Of a DNA stretch of 64,000 nucleotides, positions 37,778-46,460 are shown piece after piece. The stretch is taken from assembly GCA_023663865.1 (NCBI GenBank), contig JAMPGU010000002.1, positions 80,592-144,591 of the forward strand. The letters are read 5' to 3'. The notes under the pieces were generated by a model. It worked only from the letters and a program-made list of their open reading frames with translations, did not search any database and had not been told where the DNA came from. Position numbers and translations under genes: made by a program. The stretch's first letter is position 1; each line of letters starts with the position of its first letter. This DNA is from Clostridium sp. GTDB taxonomy: Bacteria > Bacillota > Clostridia > Oscillospirales > Acutalibacteraceae.

Positions 37778-37811
37778 AACACCTACCGATTTTTTACTTT
37801 CAATAGGTGTT
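37778..37811 (-). terminator. Terminator of the sigma-4-like gene
   Basis: AACACCTA and TAGGTGTT pair around an 18-base loop and are followed on the minus strand by TTTTTA. Confidence 0.65.
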
Positions 37812-37813
37812 TA

Positions 37814-38713
37814 CTAAATTATCTTATTGTCTGAAAAGCCATAATCAACATCTGCAAAAAGTTCATAACTCTGACCGATTTTATGAATTCTTTTTTGTAT
37901 GCCACTATGATTTTTGTAGCCGAGTTTGTCAGCAATTTCTTCAAGGGTATATCCCAGCATACGATATTCAAGAATTTTTTTGTCCTTCTCACTCAATGTT
38001 GAAAGAAACTGTTCAACCAAAACATCAGATGTTACTTCATTCTCAACATCAACGCTTGTATCAACTGCATCCCAGCTTTGACCGTTATGAGCGTTTTCAT
38101 AATCTTCCTGAAATTCCTCAACTGAAATTTGAGGATGTTTTGTTCTTGTGTGATACCACTTGCGATAAAAATCTGTTTTTTGTCGGCTGTTTCTTAAATC
38201 AAAATCATCAAAAGAGCGGTATTCTTCAGCAATTTTCAAAACCTCATACATATTATTGTTTCGCATAGTAACATTAACTGCCGGTTTAAGAAATTTGATA
38301 ACCTCATCCATTGGCGGATAAGGAAAGAATTTATTTGCCAATCGTTCGGCAACAAATTCAATTTCGTTAATCACACCCTGCTGCGTTAATGTTCTGATCC
38401 AATAATATGTTCTGTGAGAAAATGTCCAGGAGGGTTCTGTTTCAGAATAAATTTCTCTGCCAACACCCGGCATCATAATAGGCCATATCAGGTAAGCATA
38501 AGAACGCAGAAGGAAATTCATAAAATCAGGACTTTCAACTAATGCAACAGCCTTCTCATCATTAATCAGTGCATTAAATGATCTCGGTATTCGTCTGTAC
38601 TCCTTACCCCACATTGATACGATTTCCCGTGGCAGAAAATAATAAGCGGGAATATAATCTGCATTTTTAAATTCGCTGAATGTTCCGTTACTTCTGTAAA
38701 GATTAATCGGCAT
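37814..38713 (-). CDS. Regulator with C-terminal sigma-70 region 4-like helix-turn-helix
   Basis: This 299-residue protein ends in LSEKDKKILEYRMLGYTLEEIADKLGYKN, a sigma-70 region 4 type helix-turn-helix, followed by a short tail. The N-terminal 200 residues are helical and not recognised. Proteins of this kind occur in Clostridial mobile elements and are probably transcription regulators or replication-associated factors. The ATG follows AGGAGATG. It is the first minus-strand gene of the mobilization half of the element, upstream of the oriT region, with its own terminator. Confidence 0.7.
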   Translation of the reverse strand: MPINLYRSNGTFSEFKNADYIPAYYFLPREIVSMWGKEYRRIPRSFNALINDEKAVALVESPDFMNFLLRSYAYLIWPIMMPGVGREIYSETEPSWTFSHRTYYWIRTLTQQGVINEIEFVAERLANKFFPYPPMDEVIKFLKPAVNVTMRNNNMYEVLKIAEEYRSFDDFDLRNSRQKTDFYRKWYHTRTKHPQISVEEFQEDYENAHNGQSWDAVDTSVDVENEVTSDVLVEQFLSTLSEKDKKILEYRMLGYTLEEIADKLGYKNHSGIQKRIHKIGQSYELFADVDYGFSDNKII

Positions 38714-38830
38714 TATTTTTCATCTCCTTTCCGAGGAAACGTCCTCTATATATTAAACGACATTAATATGTTAAAATTGTTCCTGTATTTTTAGTGAAAT
38801 TATACCATTTTTTAATTTATTTGCAAAATA

Positions 38831-38873
38831 AAAAATCTGATATTTTGTAACAAGTACAAAACATCAGATTTTT
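38831..38873. terminator. Bidirectional hairpin between divergent genes
   Basis: Two 19-base arms (38831-38849 and 38855-38873, one mismatch) end in AAAAA and TTTTT. It separates the two transcription halves of the element, although it lies upstream of both genes; it may block read-through or be a relic of a lost gene. Confidence 0.6.
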
Positions 38874-38903
38874 ATAATTTTTCAAAAGAACGTAAATTAT
38901 AAA

Positions 38904-38990
38904 TAAGTAAATCGTAAATCACTAATCTTTGTTTAACTATTGACATTAAAGTATTAGTAGAGTATAATTAAGTAAATCATAAATCACTAA
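38904..38990 (+). promoter_or_regulatory. Consensus promoter bracketed by two 22-base direct repeats
   Basis: TTGACA (38940-38945) and TATAAT (38963-38968) are exact consensus with a 17-base spacer. A 22-base repeat with internal GTAAATC units occurs at 38904-38925 and again at 38969-38990 with one difference, on both sides of the promoter. This arrangement suggests repression by a protein that binds both copies. The regulator is unknown. Confidence 0.75.
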
Positions 38991-39009
38991 AAATAAAAAG
39001 GTGAACAAA

Positions 39010-40398
39010 ATGTTTATAGGACGAGAAAAAGAAATAAATGAATTAAATAAACTCTATCATTCCGACAAGTTTGAATTTGCCGTTATATATGGCAGACGCC
39101 GTGTTGGAAAAACAGCTCTTATTAATGAATTTACGAAAGATAAAGACACTGTTTTCTTTACCGGTGTTGAAACAAATGCAAAACAAAATCTTGAAAATTT
39201 TTCAAAAAGCATTATGGAGTACAATACAGGTAAAATTGTTGATTCAACCTTTTCTTCCTTTCAATCTGCATTGGAATATGTTTTTGAATTGGCGAAAAGC
39301 AAAAGAATTGTGCTTGTAATTGATGAGTATCCATATGTCGCTCGTGCGTCAAAAAGTCTTGCCTCTACGCTTCAGCTTTTGATAGATAAATATAAAGATG
39401 AGTCAAAATTATTTTTGATTCTTTGTGGTTCGTCTATGTCATATATGGAAGATAAAGTATTAGCATATAAAGCACCGCTTTACGGCAGAAGAACGGCACA
39501 GTTTAAAATACAGCCATTTGACTTTTTTGAAGTTTGTGATTATTTCAAAAATTATACCGCTGAAGAAAAACTAATGGCTTATGGAATTATCGGAGGTACA
39601 CCTCAATATCTCTTGCAGATAAATGATAAGATTTCTATTGAAGACAATATAAAAAATATATATCTTAACCCGACTTCCGCTATATACGAAGAACCAAATA
39701 ACCTTTTGAAACAGGAAGTCAGAGAGCCTGCAATTTATAATGCGATTATTACTGCCGTTGCTGCAGGCGCATCAAAAATGAGTGAGATTTCAAGTAAGGT
39801 AGCAGAGGATACAAGCGTATGCTCAACCTATATTAAAAATCTTATTTCACTTGGCATTATAAAAAAGGAAACACCTTACGGCGAAAAATCAAGTCGAAAA
39901 ACAATTTATTCTATTGAGGATAATATGTTTCGTTTTTGGTATCGCTTTGTTCCTGAAAATACATCTGTTATTTCCCGTGGTGCGACGGAACTTGCATATA
40001 AACGAATTGAACCTATGCTTTCAACTTATATGGGCAGTGTATTTGAAGAAATTTGCAAGCAATATTTGTGGAATCAACTGCTTGACGGAAAAAGCCCGAT
40101 AAATTTTTCAGATCTCGGTAGATGGTGGGGAGCAAATCCCAAAACCAAAATGCAGGAAGAAATTGATATTATGGGTACTGATAAAGACTCTGCTTTATTC
40201 GCCGAATGCAAATGGACAAATGAAAAGGTTGATACAGGAGTATTAGATACTCTTGTAAATCGCAGCGAATTATTCCATTTTAAAGAAAAACATTTTTATC
40301 TATTCGCCAAAACAGGCTTTACAAAAGGCTGTGTTGACAAAGCAGATGGGATGGATAATGTAACACTTGTTACCTACAATGATATGTTAAATGCGTAA
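39010..40398 (+). CDS. Archaeal-type ATPase with C-terminal DUF234 nuclease-like domain
   Basis: This 462-residue protein has the P loop YGRRRVGKTAL near residue 30, Walker B-like VLVIDEYPYVARAS, a winged-helix region at about 245-300 and a C-terminal DUF234 domain (MQEEIDIMGTDKDSALFAECKWTNEKVD) whose D..E.K pattern resembles a PD-(D/E)XK nuclease. Such proteins are common in mobile elements and defence islands; the role is unclear. ATG 39010 behind AAGGTG was chosen over a GTG three codons earlier. It is transcribed from a strong, repeat-flanked promoter and ends at a perfect hairpin. Confidence 0.85.
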   Translation: MFIGREKEINELNKLYHSDKFEFAVIYGRRRVGKTALINEFTKDKDTVFFTGVETNAKQNLENFSKSIMEYNTGKIVDSTFSSFQSALEYVFELAKSKRIVLVIDEYPYVARASKSLASTLQLLIDKYKDESKLFLILCGSSMSYMEDKVLAYKAPLYGRRTAQFKIQPFDFFEVCDYFKNYTAEEKLMAYGIIGGTPQYLLQINDKISIEDNIKNIYLNPTSAIYEEPNNLLKQEVREPAIYNAIITAVAAGASKMSEISSKVAEDTSVCSTYIKNLISLGIIKKETPYGEKSSRKTIYSIEDNMFRFWYRFVPENTSVISRGATELAYKRIEPMLSTYMGSVFEEICKQYLWNQLLDGKSPINFSDLGRWWGANPKTKMQEEIDIMGTDKDSALFAECKWTNEKVDTGVLDTLVNRSELFHFKEKHFYLFAKTGFTKGCVDKADGMDNVTLVTYNDMLNA

Positions 40399-40402
40399 AA
40401 TC

Positions 40403-40448
40403 CAATTTCAATTTAATCATTTTAATAAAAATGATTAAATTGAAATTG
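40403..40448 (+). terminator. Perfect 21-base hairpin after the ATPase gene
   Basis: Arms at 40403-40423 and 40428-40448 are exactly complementary with a four-base AATA loop. The right arm ends inside the -35 element of the next promoter. Confidence 0.8.
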
Positions 40449-40474
40449 ACATTACACCATTAATCATGTATAAT
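40446..40474 (+). promoter_or_regulatory. Consensus promoter of fic-hsdM-hsdS
   Basis: TTGACA (40446-40451) and TATAAT (40469-40474) match the consensus with a 17-base spacer. The -35 overlaps the upstream hairpin by three bases. Confidence 0.85.
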
Positions 40475-40503
40475 ATGAATAAATCTACTAACCAGGAGAA
40501 ATC

Positions 40504-41562
40504 ATGAGAAACTTTGATTACAAAAAACAATGCGATGAGTTATTAACACCTGAAATTGTTGCTTTATTAACACAAATACATGAATATAAAGGCGAGTATA
40601 ATAGATACATTACTACAAAAAAAGATATTTTGGAAAGACTTGTTGATGTTTCAATAATTCAGAGCACAGATGCATCAAATAAGATTGAGGGTATTTATAC
40701 TTCTGATGAACGCTTAAAAAAATTAGTATTATCAAAAACTACACCCAAAAACAGAAGCGAACAAGAAATTGCTGGTTATCGTGATGTACTTTCTAATATT
40801 CACGAAAACTATCAATATATGCCAATAATTCCTTCTATGATATTGCAGCGCCATAGTGAGTTGTATAAATACGAAGGTGTGAGCGTTGGCGGATACTATA
40901 AAATTGATAATAATATCATTGAAGAAATTGATGAGTTTGGAAATAAAATAGTTAGATTTGAGCCAGTTGAGTATTGGGAAGTTCCAAATGCAATGGAAGA
41001 AATATGTAAACAATACAACGAAAATGTCAATTTTAATAAAGTTGATCCGCTTTTAGCAATTTCTATATTTATATTCGATTTTTTATGCATACATCCATTC
41101 AAAGATGGTAATGGCAGAATGAGTAGATTATTAACATTATTAATGTTGTATAAATCAGATTATATAATAGGAAAATATATTAGTATAGAAAAATTGATTG
41201 AGCAATCCAAATATATGTATTATTATGTATTAAAAGAATGTTCTAATAATTGGCATGAAGGAACCAATGATTACAAGCCTTTTGTAAAGTACTTTCTTGG
41301 AATAATTGTAAAAGCGTATAGAGAGTTTGAAGAGAGAATAATAGTTATTGAAGAAAGCGCTTCAAAACCAGATCAAGTAACTGAAATTATGAAAAACACT
41401 TTTGGAAAAATAACCAAAAAAGAGTTATTGGAAATGTGCCCAAACATGAGCCAAGTTACAGTTCAAAGAACATTAAATGACTTGTTAAAGCAAAATAAGA
41501 TAATAAAAATTGGTGGCGGAAGATACACCTCATATACTTGGAACAGGGAGAAAGAAAAATGA
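40504..41562 (+). CDS. Fic family protein with inhibitory motif and C-terminal winged helix
   Basis: This 352-residue protein has the full Fic active-site motif HPFKDGNGRMSR with H197. An N-terminal SNKIEG (S58-G63) fits the inhibitory (S/T)xxxE(G/N) motif of class II Fic enzymes. The C-terminal domain looks like a winged helix (TKKELLEMCPNMSQVTVQRTL). Class II Fic enzymes AMPylate target proteins when de-inhibited. The stop overlaps the hsdM ATG (ATGA), so Fic is translated with the methyltransferase; it probably acts with or on the restriction system, an inference. AGGAG precedes the ATG. Confidence 0.92.
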   Translation: MRNFDYKKQCDELLTPEIVALLTQIHEYKGEYNRYITTKKDILERLVDVSIIQSTDASNKIEGIYTSDERLKKLVLSKTTPKNRSEQEIAGYRDVLSNIHENYQYMPIIPSMILQRHSELYKYEGVSVGGYYKIDNNIIEEIDEFGNKIVRFEPVEYWEVPNAMEEICKQYNENVNFNKVDPLLAISIFIFDFLCIHPFKDGNGRMSRLLTLLMLYKSDYIIGKYISIEKLIEQSKYMYYYVLKECSNNWHEGTNDYKPFVKYFLGIIVKAYREFEERIIVIEESASKPDQVTEIMKNTFGKITKKELLEMCPNMSQVTVQRTLNDLLKQNKIIKIGGGRYTSYTWNREKEK

Positions 41563-43061
41563 TTACAGGCGAATTGAAAAATAAAATTGATGGCATTTGG
41601 GATGTATTTGCAACCGGTGGTATTGTTAATCCACTTGACGTTATTGAACAGATAACTTATTTGATGTTTATACACGACCTTGATGAATCGGATAATCTTA
41701 AAGCAAAAGAAAGTGCTATGCTGGGCTTGCCTCATGAAAGCATTTTTAGTGGTGAGGTAGAAATCGGCGATAGAAAAATTGAAGGCAATCAACTCAAATG
41801 GTCTGTGTTCCACGACTTTCCAGCAGGCAAAATGTATTCAGTAGTTCAAGAATGGGTGTTCCCCTTTATCAAAACATTACATAGCGATAAGGATAGTGCC
41901 TATTCTAAATATATGGACGATGCGATTTTCAAGTTACCAACTCCACTTCTTCTTGATAAGGTTATAACGGGTCTTGATGAGGTTTATGAAATGATGAACC
42001 AAATGCAAGCATCAGATGTTCGTGGTGATGTCTATGAATATCTTTTGGCAAAGATTGCAACTGCAGGCAGAAATGGTCAGTTCCGCACACCAAGGCATAT
42101 TATAAAAATGATAGTGGAACTAATGGAACCTAAATCCGACGATGTTATTGTTGATCCAGCTTGTGGGACAAGTGGTTTTCTTGTTGAAGCAAGCGAATAT
42201 CTAAAAGCTAATCGCAAGGAAGAAATTTTCTTCGACAAAATCAAAAAAGATCATTTTATGAATCACATGTTCTATGGTTATGATATGGACAGAACAATGC
42301 TTCGTATTGGTGCTATGAATATGATGACTCATGGTGTAGACAAACCTTTCATAGAATATCGTGACAGTTTGTCCGATCAAAATCCGGATAAAGAAAAATA
42401 CAGCCTGATTCTTGCTAATCCGCCTTTTAAGGGCAGTTTGGATTATGACACGGTTTCTGCTGATTTGCTGAAGGTTTGCAAAACAAAGAAAACAGAACTG
42501 CTGTTCCTTGCACTGTTTTTGCGTATGCTGAAAATCGGTGGCAGATGTGCGTGTATTGTTCCTGATGGTGTGCTTTTTGGTTCCTCAACTGCTCATAAAG
42601 CAATTCGCCGTGCTATTATTGAGGATAATAAACTCGAAGCTGTTATTTCAATGCCTTCCGGTGTGTTCAAGCCTTACGCAGGCGTTTCTACTGCTATACT
42701 CATTTTTACCAAAACTGAACACGGCGGCACAGACAAAGTTTGGTTTTATGATATGCAGGCAGATGGTTTCAGTCTTGACGATAAGCGTACTCCTACCGAT
42801 AAAAATGATATTCCCGATATAATAGAAAGATTTAAAAATCTTGAAAACGAAGTTGAGCGAAAAAGAACAGAGCAGTCATTTCTTGTTCCGAAACAGGAAA
42901 TTGTTGATAATGAATATGATTTGTCAATCAATAAGTACAAAGAAATTGAGTATGTGCCTGTTGAATATCCGCCAACAGAAGAAATTCTTGCAGAGATTAA
43001 CGAACTTGAAATAGAATTTCAAAAAACTCTTGCAGAATTGGAGGAGTTAATGAATGAATAA
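41559..43061 (+). CDS. hsdM: Type I restriction-modification DNA methyltransferase subunit
   Basis: This 500-residue N6-adenine methyltransferase has the HsdM N-terminal helical domain, the SAM site DPACGTSGF (D199 onward) and the catalytic NPPF at N287. It forms the modification complex with HsdS and the restriction complex with HsdR. The start was set at ATG 41559, which overlaps the fic stop; an upstream in-frame TTG lies within fic. hsdS begins 8 bases before its stop. Confidence 0.96.
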   Translation: MITGELKNKIDGIWDVFATGGIVNPLDVIEQITYLMFIHDLDESDNLKAKESAMLGLPHESIFSGEVEIGDRKIEGNQLKWSVFHDFPAGKMYSVVQEWVFPFIKTLHSDKDSAYSKYMDDAIFKLPTPLLLDKVITGLDEVYEMMNQMQASDVRGDVYEYLLAKIATAGRNGQFRTPRHIIKMIVELMEPKSDDVIVDPACGTSGFLVEASEYLKANRKEEIFFDKIKKDHFMNHMFYGYDMDRTMLRIGAMNMMTHGVDKPFIEYRDSLSDQNPDKEKYSLILANPPFKGSLDYDTVSADLLKVCKTKKTELLFLALFLRMLKIGGRCACIVPDGVLFGSSTAHKAIRRAIIEDNKLEAVISMPSGVFKPYAGVSTAILIFTKTEHGGTDKVWFYDMQADGFSLDDKRTPTDKNDIPDIIERFKNLENEVERKRTEQSFLVPKQEIVDNEYDLSINKYKEIEYVPVEYPPTEEILAEINELEIEFQKTLAELEELMNE

Positions 43062-44205
43062 ACACAATATATTTGACTGTATGAAAATAGTAGGTTCCGC
43101 ACCTGAACCATTTCAAAGTGAAAAGATTTATGTGAGTACAGGTGCTGTAGATGTTGATCATATTGATTATTCAAAAGTTGATACAGTTCCTTATAACGAT
43201 AGACCATCTCGTGCTAATCTTGTTGCAAAGCCAAATGATATTCTGTTTGCCAAAATGCACGAAACAAAAAAGACTTTACTTTTAGATGAAAACACAAGCG
43301 AAAATATTTATTCTACAGGTTTTTTTGCTGTTAGAGCAATTGAAGAAATAATTACAACAAAATGTTTATATCATTTAATTTGCAGTGATTCTTTTTTAAA
43401 TCAAAAAGACAAGAATTGTTCTGGTGCTACGCAAAAAGCAATAACCAATCAAGGACTTAAGAAGATTTTTATTAGTATTCCTGATTTACTAAAGCAAGAA
43501 AAGCTTGCAACAGTTCTTGATAAAATAGATCATCTTCTCAATACAAGACGAATTCAACTTTTAAAATTGGATGAACTTGTCAAATCCCGATTTGTCGAGA
43601 TGTTTGGGGATGTTATATTCAACTCAAAAAATTGGAAAATATACAAGTTAGACGACATCTCAACATCAAGATTGGGAAAAATGCTCGATTCAAAACAACA
43701 GACCGGTGAATATGTTTTTCCATATTTGGCAAATTTTAATGTTCAATGGTTTCATTTCAACATTGAAAATCTAAATACAATGGATTTCAACGAAGTAGAC
43801 CAAAAGGAATTTCAGCTTGAATATGGCGATTTACTTGTTTGTGAAGGTGGAGAAATTGGAAGATGTGCTGTATGGCATAATGAGGTTCAACCGTGTTTCT
43901 TCCAAAAAGCACTTCATCGTATTAGGTGTAATCTGGAAATAGTGAAACCAGATTATCTATCTTGGTGGTTCAAATTTAACTGCGATAATGGTGGATTTGA
44001 GAATATTGCTGGAGCAAAAGCAACAATAGCTCATTTACCAGGTATAAAATTAAAAGCATTGCAAATTGTTGTACCGCCAATTGAGTTACAGAATCAATTT
44101 GCTATTTTTGTTTCTCAAATAGACAAATCAAAATTGGCAATTGAGAAAAGTATTGAAAAACTTGAAATTCTCAAAAAATCTTTAATGCAGGAGTATTTTG
44201 GATAA
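43054..44205 (+). CDS. hsdS: Type I specificity subunit, expressed copy
   Basis: This 383-residue protein has two target recognition domains (about 1-150 and 195-345), each followed by a helical spacer. The central spacer contains LDELVKSRFVEMFGD and the end IVVPPIELQNQFAIFVSQIDKSK. It overlaps hsdM by 8 bases, so this is the copy translated in the current orientation. The DNA encoding the central spacer (43576-43611) is repeated in inverted orientation in the second hsdS, so recombination would exchange the second recognition domain. Confidence 0.94.
   Translation: MNKHNIFDCMKIVGSAPEPFQSEKIYVSTGAVDVDHIDYSKVDTVPYNDRPSRANLVAKPNDILFAKMHETKKTLLLDENTSENIYSTGFFAVRAIEEIITTKCLYHLICSDSFLNQKDKNCSGATQKAITNQGLKKIFISIPDLLKQEKLATVLDKIDHLLNTRRIQLLKLDELVKSRFVEMFGDVIFNSKNWKIYKLDDISTSRLGKMLDSKQQTGEYVFPYLANFNVQWFHFNIENLNTMDFNEVDQKEFQLEYGDLLVCEGGEIGRCAVWHNEVQPCFFQKALHRIRCNLEIVKPDYLSWWFKFNCDNGGFENIAGAKATIAHLPGIKLKALQIVVPPIELQNQFAIFVSQIDKSKLAIEKSIEKLEILKKSLMQEYFG
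43576..43611 (+). repeat. Inverted repeat, copy in expressed hsdS
   Basis: These 36 bases, coding for the LVKSRFVEMFGD spacer, match the inverted copy at 44819-44854 at 32 positions, with TCGAGATGTTTGG as the longest exact run. It is the likely crossover site for inversion of about 1.24 kb. Confidence 0.75.
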
Positions 44206-44227
44206 TAAAAATTGCCAACTTGATGAT

Positions 44228-45322
44228 TTAAGATTGAAAATGCTTGAAAAAGTTAAGTGAATTTAGCAAATTTATAGTAATTAAACTTTCAAATTTTGAT
44301 TTGTCGACTTGATATACATAATTTGAAAACTTATTTTGTATATCAATCGGGGGAATCGGTATTTCTAAATTAAGTATATCTTTATTTGATATATTAGCTT
44401 GTCGAACGCCTCTACTAATTCCTGTTAATTTCTTTTTGATAGCGGAAAATTTAAGTACTTGAGATAAATAGTGTTTATTAATTGTTTGATATAATTTTAA
44501 CTTTGCATTTCGTTGATTTAGATAATAACAATCATAATCATTGCCCAATATACAAACATTACCATAATCGTCTTTTCCAACAGTTCCGGTTAAAGACATT
44601 ACTAAATCACCAGCATACATCATATATCTTGATAAACTTTCATCATATTTCCAAAACACTAGATTATTCGGCTGAAAACATCCTGAATTTATATTACCTA
44701 TTCTCAAAATAGGAATACCAATTTCAGTGAAAAGTTCACTTTTAAACGCATATCCACCAACTACATTTAAATGATACAAAAGTTTTTGCTTACTCCACTT
44801 CATAGAATTTGATACTGGATCACCAAACATCTCGATAAATCGGGACTTGACGAGATTGTCATAATTTTTTAATTGTTGCTTTTTTATTGCAATTAGTTTA
44901 TTCAATCTATCGCCAATACTGTTAATAGTTGTTTGCTTATCAATAGAAATATCTGGCACTTGAATATCTAAAATATATTTTTTAGATATGTGTTGTAACC
45001 CAGCTCCGTGAAATCCATCTTCAAGAAGCTGCATATGTGATTCAAAAAATAAATATAATGATTTTAAAGCGTAATCTTTCCTATTGCTATAGAAAACAAT
45101 ACAATCAGTAGAAGTTGAAAACGGTTCATCACAATAATGAACACTTGGAATTCCACCAGTTCCAAAAATCAAAGCAGGTTTGTCATATTGAAAAAAGTCA
45201 ACATATTTAGTTTGGATATTACTTGAGGTAAAGAATTTATATACTCCTTCTTTTTTTCCTTCTCCTGCCTTAATTTTAGATTTTTCTTGTGCAATTACTA
45301 AATTTCCAAACCTAATACTCAT
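44228..45322 (-). CDS. hsdS: Second, inverted type I specificity gene (silent partner)
   Basis: This 364-residue protein is an intact two-domain HsdS, tail to tail with the first hsdS (22 bases between stops). It has its own spacer NYDNLVKSRFIEMFGD and C-terminal IPIPPIDIQNKFSNYVYQVDKSK. It lacks an adjacent hsdM on its strand, so it probably serves as a reservoir of recognition domains. A second short inverted match, GACAAATCAAAATT (44122-44135 with 44292-44305), lies near both C-termini. A tyrosine recombinase gene lies just upstream on the same strand. Confidence 0.9.
   Translation of the reverse strand: MSIRFGNLVIAQEKSKIKAGEGKKEGVYKFFTSSNIQTKYVDFFQYDKPALIFGTGGIPSVHYCDEPFSTSTDCIVFYSNRKDYALKSLYLFFESHMQLLEDGFHGAGLQHISKKYILDIQVPDISIDKQTTINSIGDRLNKLIAIKKQQLKNYDNLVKSRFIEMFGDPVSNSMKWSKQKLLYHLNVVGGYAFKSELFTEIGIPILRIGNINSGCFQPNNLVFWKYDESLSRYMMYAGDLVMSLTGTVGKDDYGNVCILGNDYDCYYLNQRNAKLKLYQTINKHYLSQVLKFSAIKKKLTGISRGVRQANISNKDILNLEIPIPPIDIQNKFSNYVYQVDKSKFESLITINLLNSLNFFKHFQS
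44819..44854 (-). repeat. Inverted repeat, copy in second hsdS
   Basis: This is the partner of 43576-43611, with four differences in 36 bases. A third partial copy, ATCGGGATTTGACAA, is at 45363-45377 between the second hsdS and the tyrosine recombinase gene. Confidence 0.75.
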
Positions 45323-45388
45323 GCTGCAACCCCCATTCTATTGGTAATAGACTCACCGAGATATCGGGATTTGACAATGGGATATGTA

Positions 45389-46384
45389 TTAACCGATATA
45401 TTTTCGGTGTGAGATTTTTACATTGTTCTGGTCTACCATAGCGTATTCCATAGTGGTGTCTATTTTGGAATGGCCGAGCAACTTTTGTACCTGTTCGATT
45501 GGCATGCCTTTATCTATTGCTTTTGTGGCTAAAGTTCTTCGGAATTTATGTGGATGTACTTTAGCAATATTTAGTTTTCTTCCCAATTCTCGCAGTCGGA
45601 TTTCTACTCCGCTGATTTCAAGTCTATCGTGTGGTTTTAACAGAGATACGAAAAGTGCAGGATTGTCATCTGCTCGAGTATCAAGATAATTCTTCAGATG
45701 AATTTTTGTTCTTGCATCAAAATAAACAGGCCTTTCTTTGCTACCTTTACCGAATACAATACATTCACGATTTTCAAAATCTATATCGGATATATTTAAG
45801 TGGACAAGTTCGCCAACACGGATACCTGTTGATGCAAGTAAGTCGATAATTGCTAAATCTCTTAAACATGAACAATTATCACGCATTGTTTCAAGTGCTT
45901 CATCTGTGTAAGTTTCTTTAACTGTTTTGGCAGTTTTGATTTTATGTATGCGTCGGACAGGACTTTTGAGAATATAGTTTTCATCCTCAAGCCATGCAAA
46001 AAAACTTGATAGAATTCGTCTGATATTGTCAATATTGCCTTTGCTGCAATTATTTATTTTTTGATATTCGGATAAATATTTGCGTAAATCGTCTGTTGTG
46101 ATGTGAGAAATGTGTTTATCCAGTAAATCAAACATTTTTTGTATTGTTGCTTTGTAATAACGCAGTGTTTTTTCACTGCAGCCTTCAACTTTTTTAGCAG
46201 ATGTGAAAAGTTCAAGATAATCCTCATTCGACATCATTTCTTTTTGCAATGAGCTGTTTTTATTTTTAGAAATATCAACATCCCATAATGTATGACTCAG
46301 TACATAGTGCAATTGTTCCATCTGAGCATTATCAAGATATGACAGCATATTTTGCTCAATTTCAGCAATAATTTGATTTTTCAT
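45389..46384 (-). CDS. Tyrosine recombinase, probable hsdS inverter
   Basis: This 331-residue XerC/D-like recombinase has a SAM-like N-terminal core-binding domain and the catalytic set R189 (TGIRVGEL), H279 and R282 (HPHKFRR), H305 (LLGHSKIDTTMEY) and nucleophile Y314. Its position beside two inverted hsdS genes matches phase-variable type I loci in which such an enzyme flips hsdS segments. The serine recombinase at the other end is the better candidate for integrating the whole element. Confidence 0.92.
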   Translation of the reverse strand: MKNQIIAEIEQNMLSYLDNAQMEQLHYVLSHTLWDVDISKNKNSSLQKEMMSNEDYLELFTSAKKVEGCSEKTLRYYKATIQKMFDLLDKHISHITTDDLRKYLSEYQKINNCSKGNIDNIRRILSSFFAWLEDENYILKSPVRRIHKIKTAKTVKETYTDEALETMRDNCSCLRDLAIIDLLASTGIRVGELVHLNISDIDFENRECIVFGKGSKERPVYFDARTKIHLKNYLDTRADDNPALFVSLLKPHDRLEISGVEIRLRELGRKLNIAKVHPHKFRRTLATKAIDKGMPIEQVQKLLGHSKIDTTMEYAMVDQNNVKISHRKYIG

Positions 46385-46460
46385 AGTGATACACCTCTTT
46401 TGTAATAATGTATTACTATAGCATTGACAATAATATTTTACAAAAAGGAAGTTATTTAAT

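Noticed and set aside
38904..38990. CRISPR-like repeats
   Set aside because: There are only two copies and they enclose a promoter; no cas gene or spacer array exists in the window.
44228..45322. The second hsdS as a degraded pseudogene
   Set aside because: It has a full-length frame with two recognition domains and both spacers; inverted orientation fits a silent cassette.
45389..46384. The tyrosine recombinase as integrase of the whole element
   Set aside because: It lies in the middle beside inverted hsdS repeats, while the serine recombinase abuts the att site whose symmetric arms fit a serine integrase.
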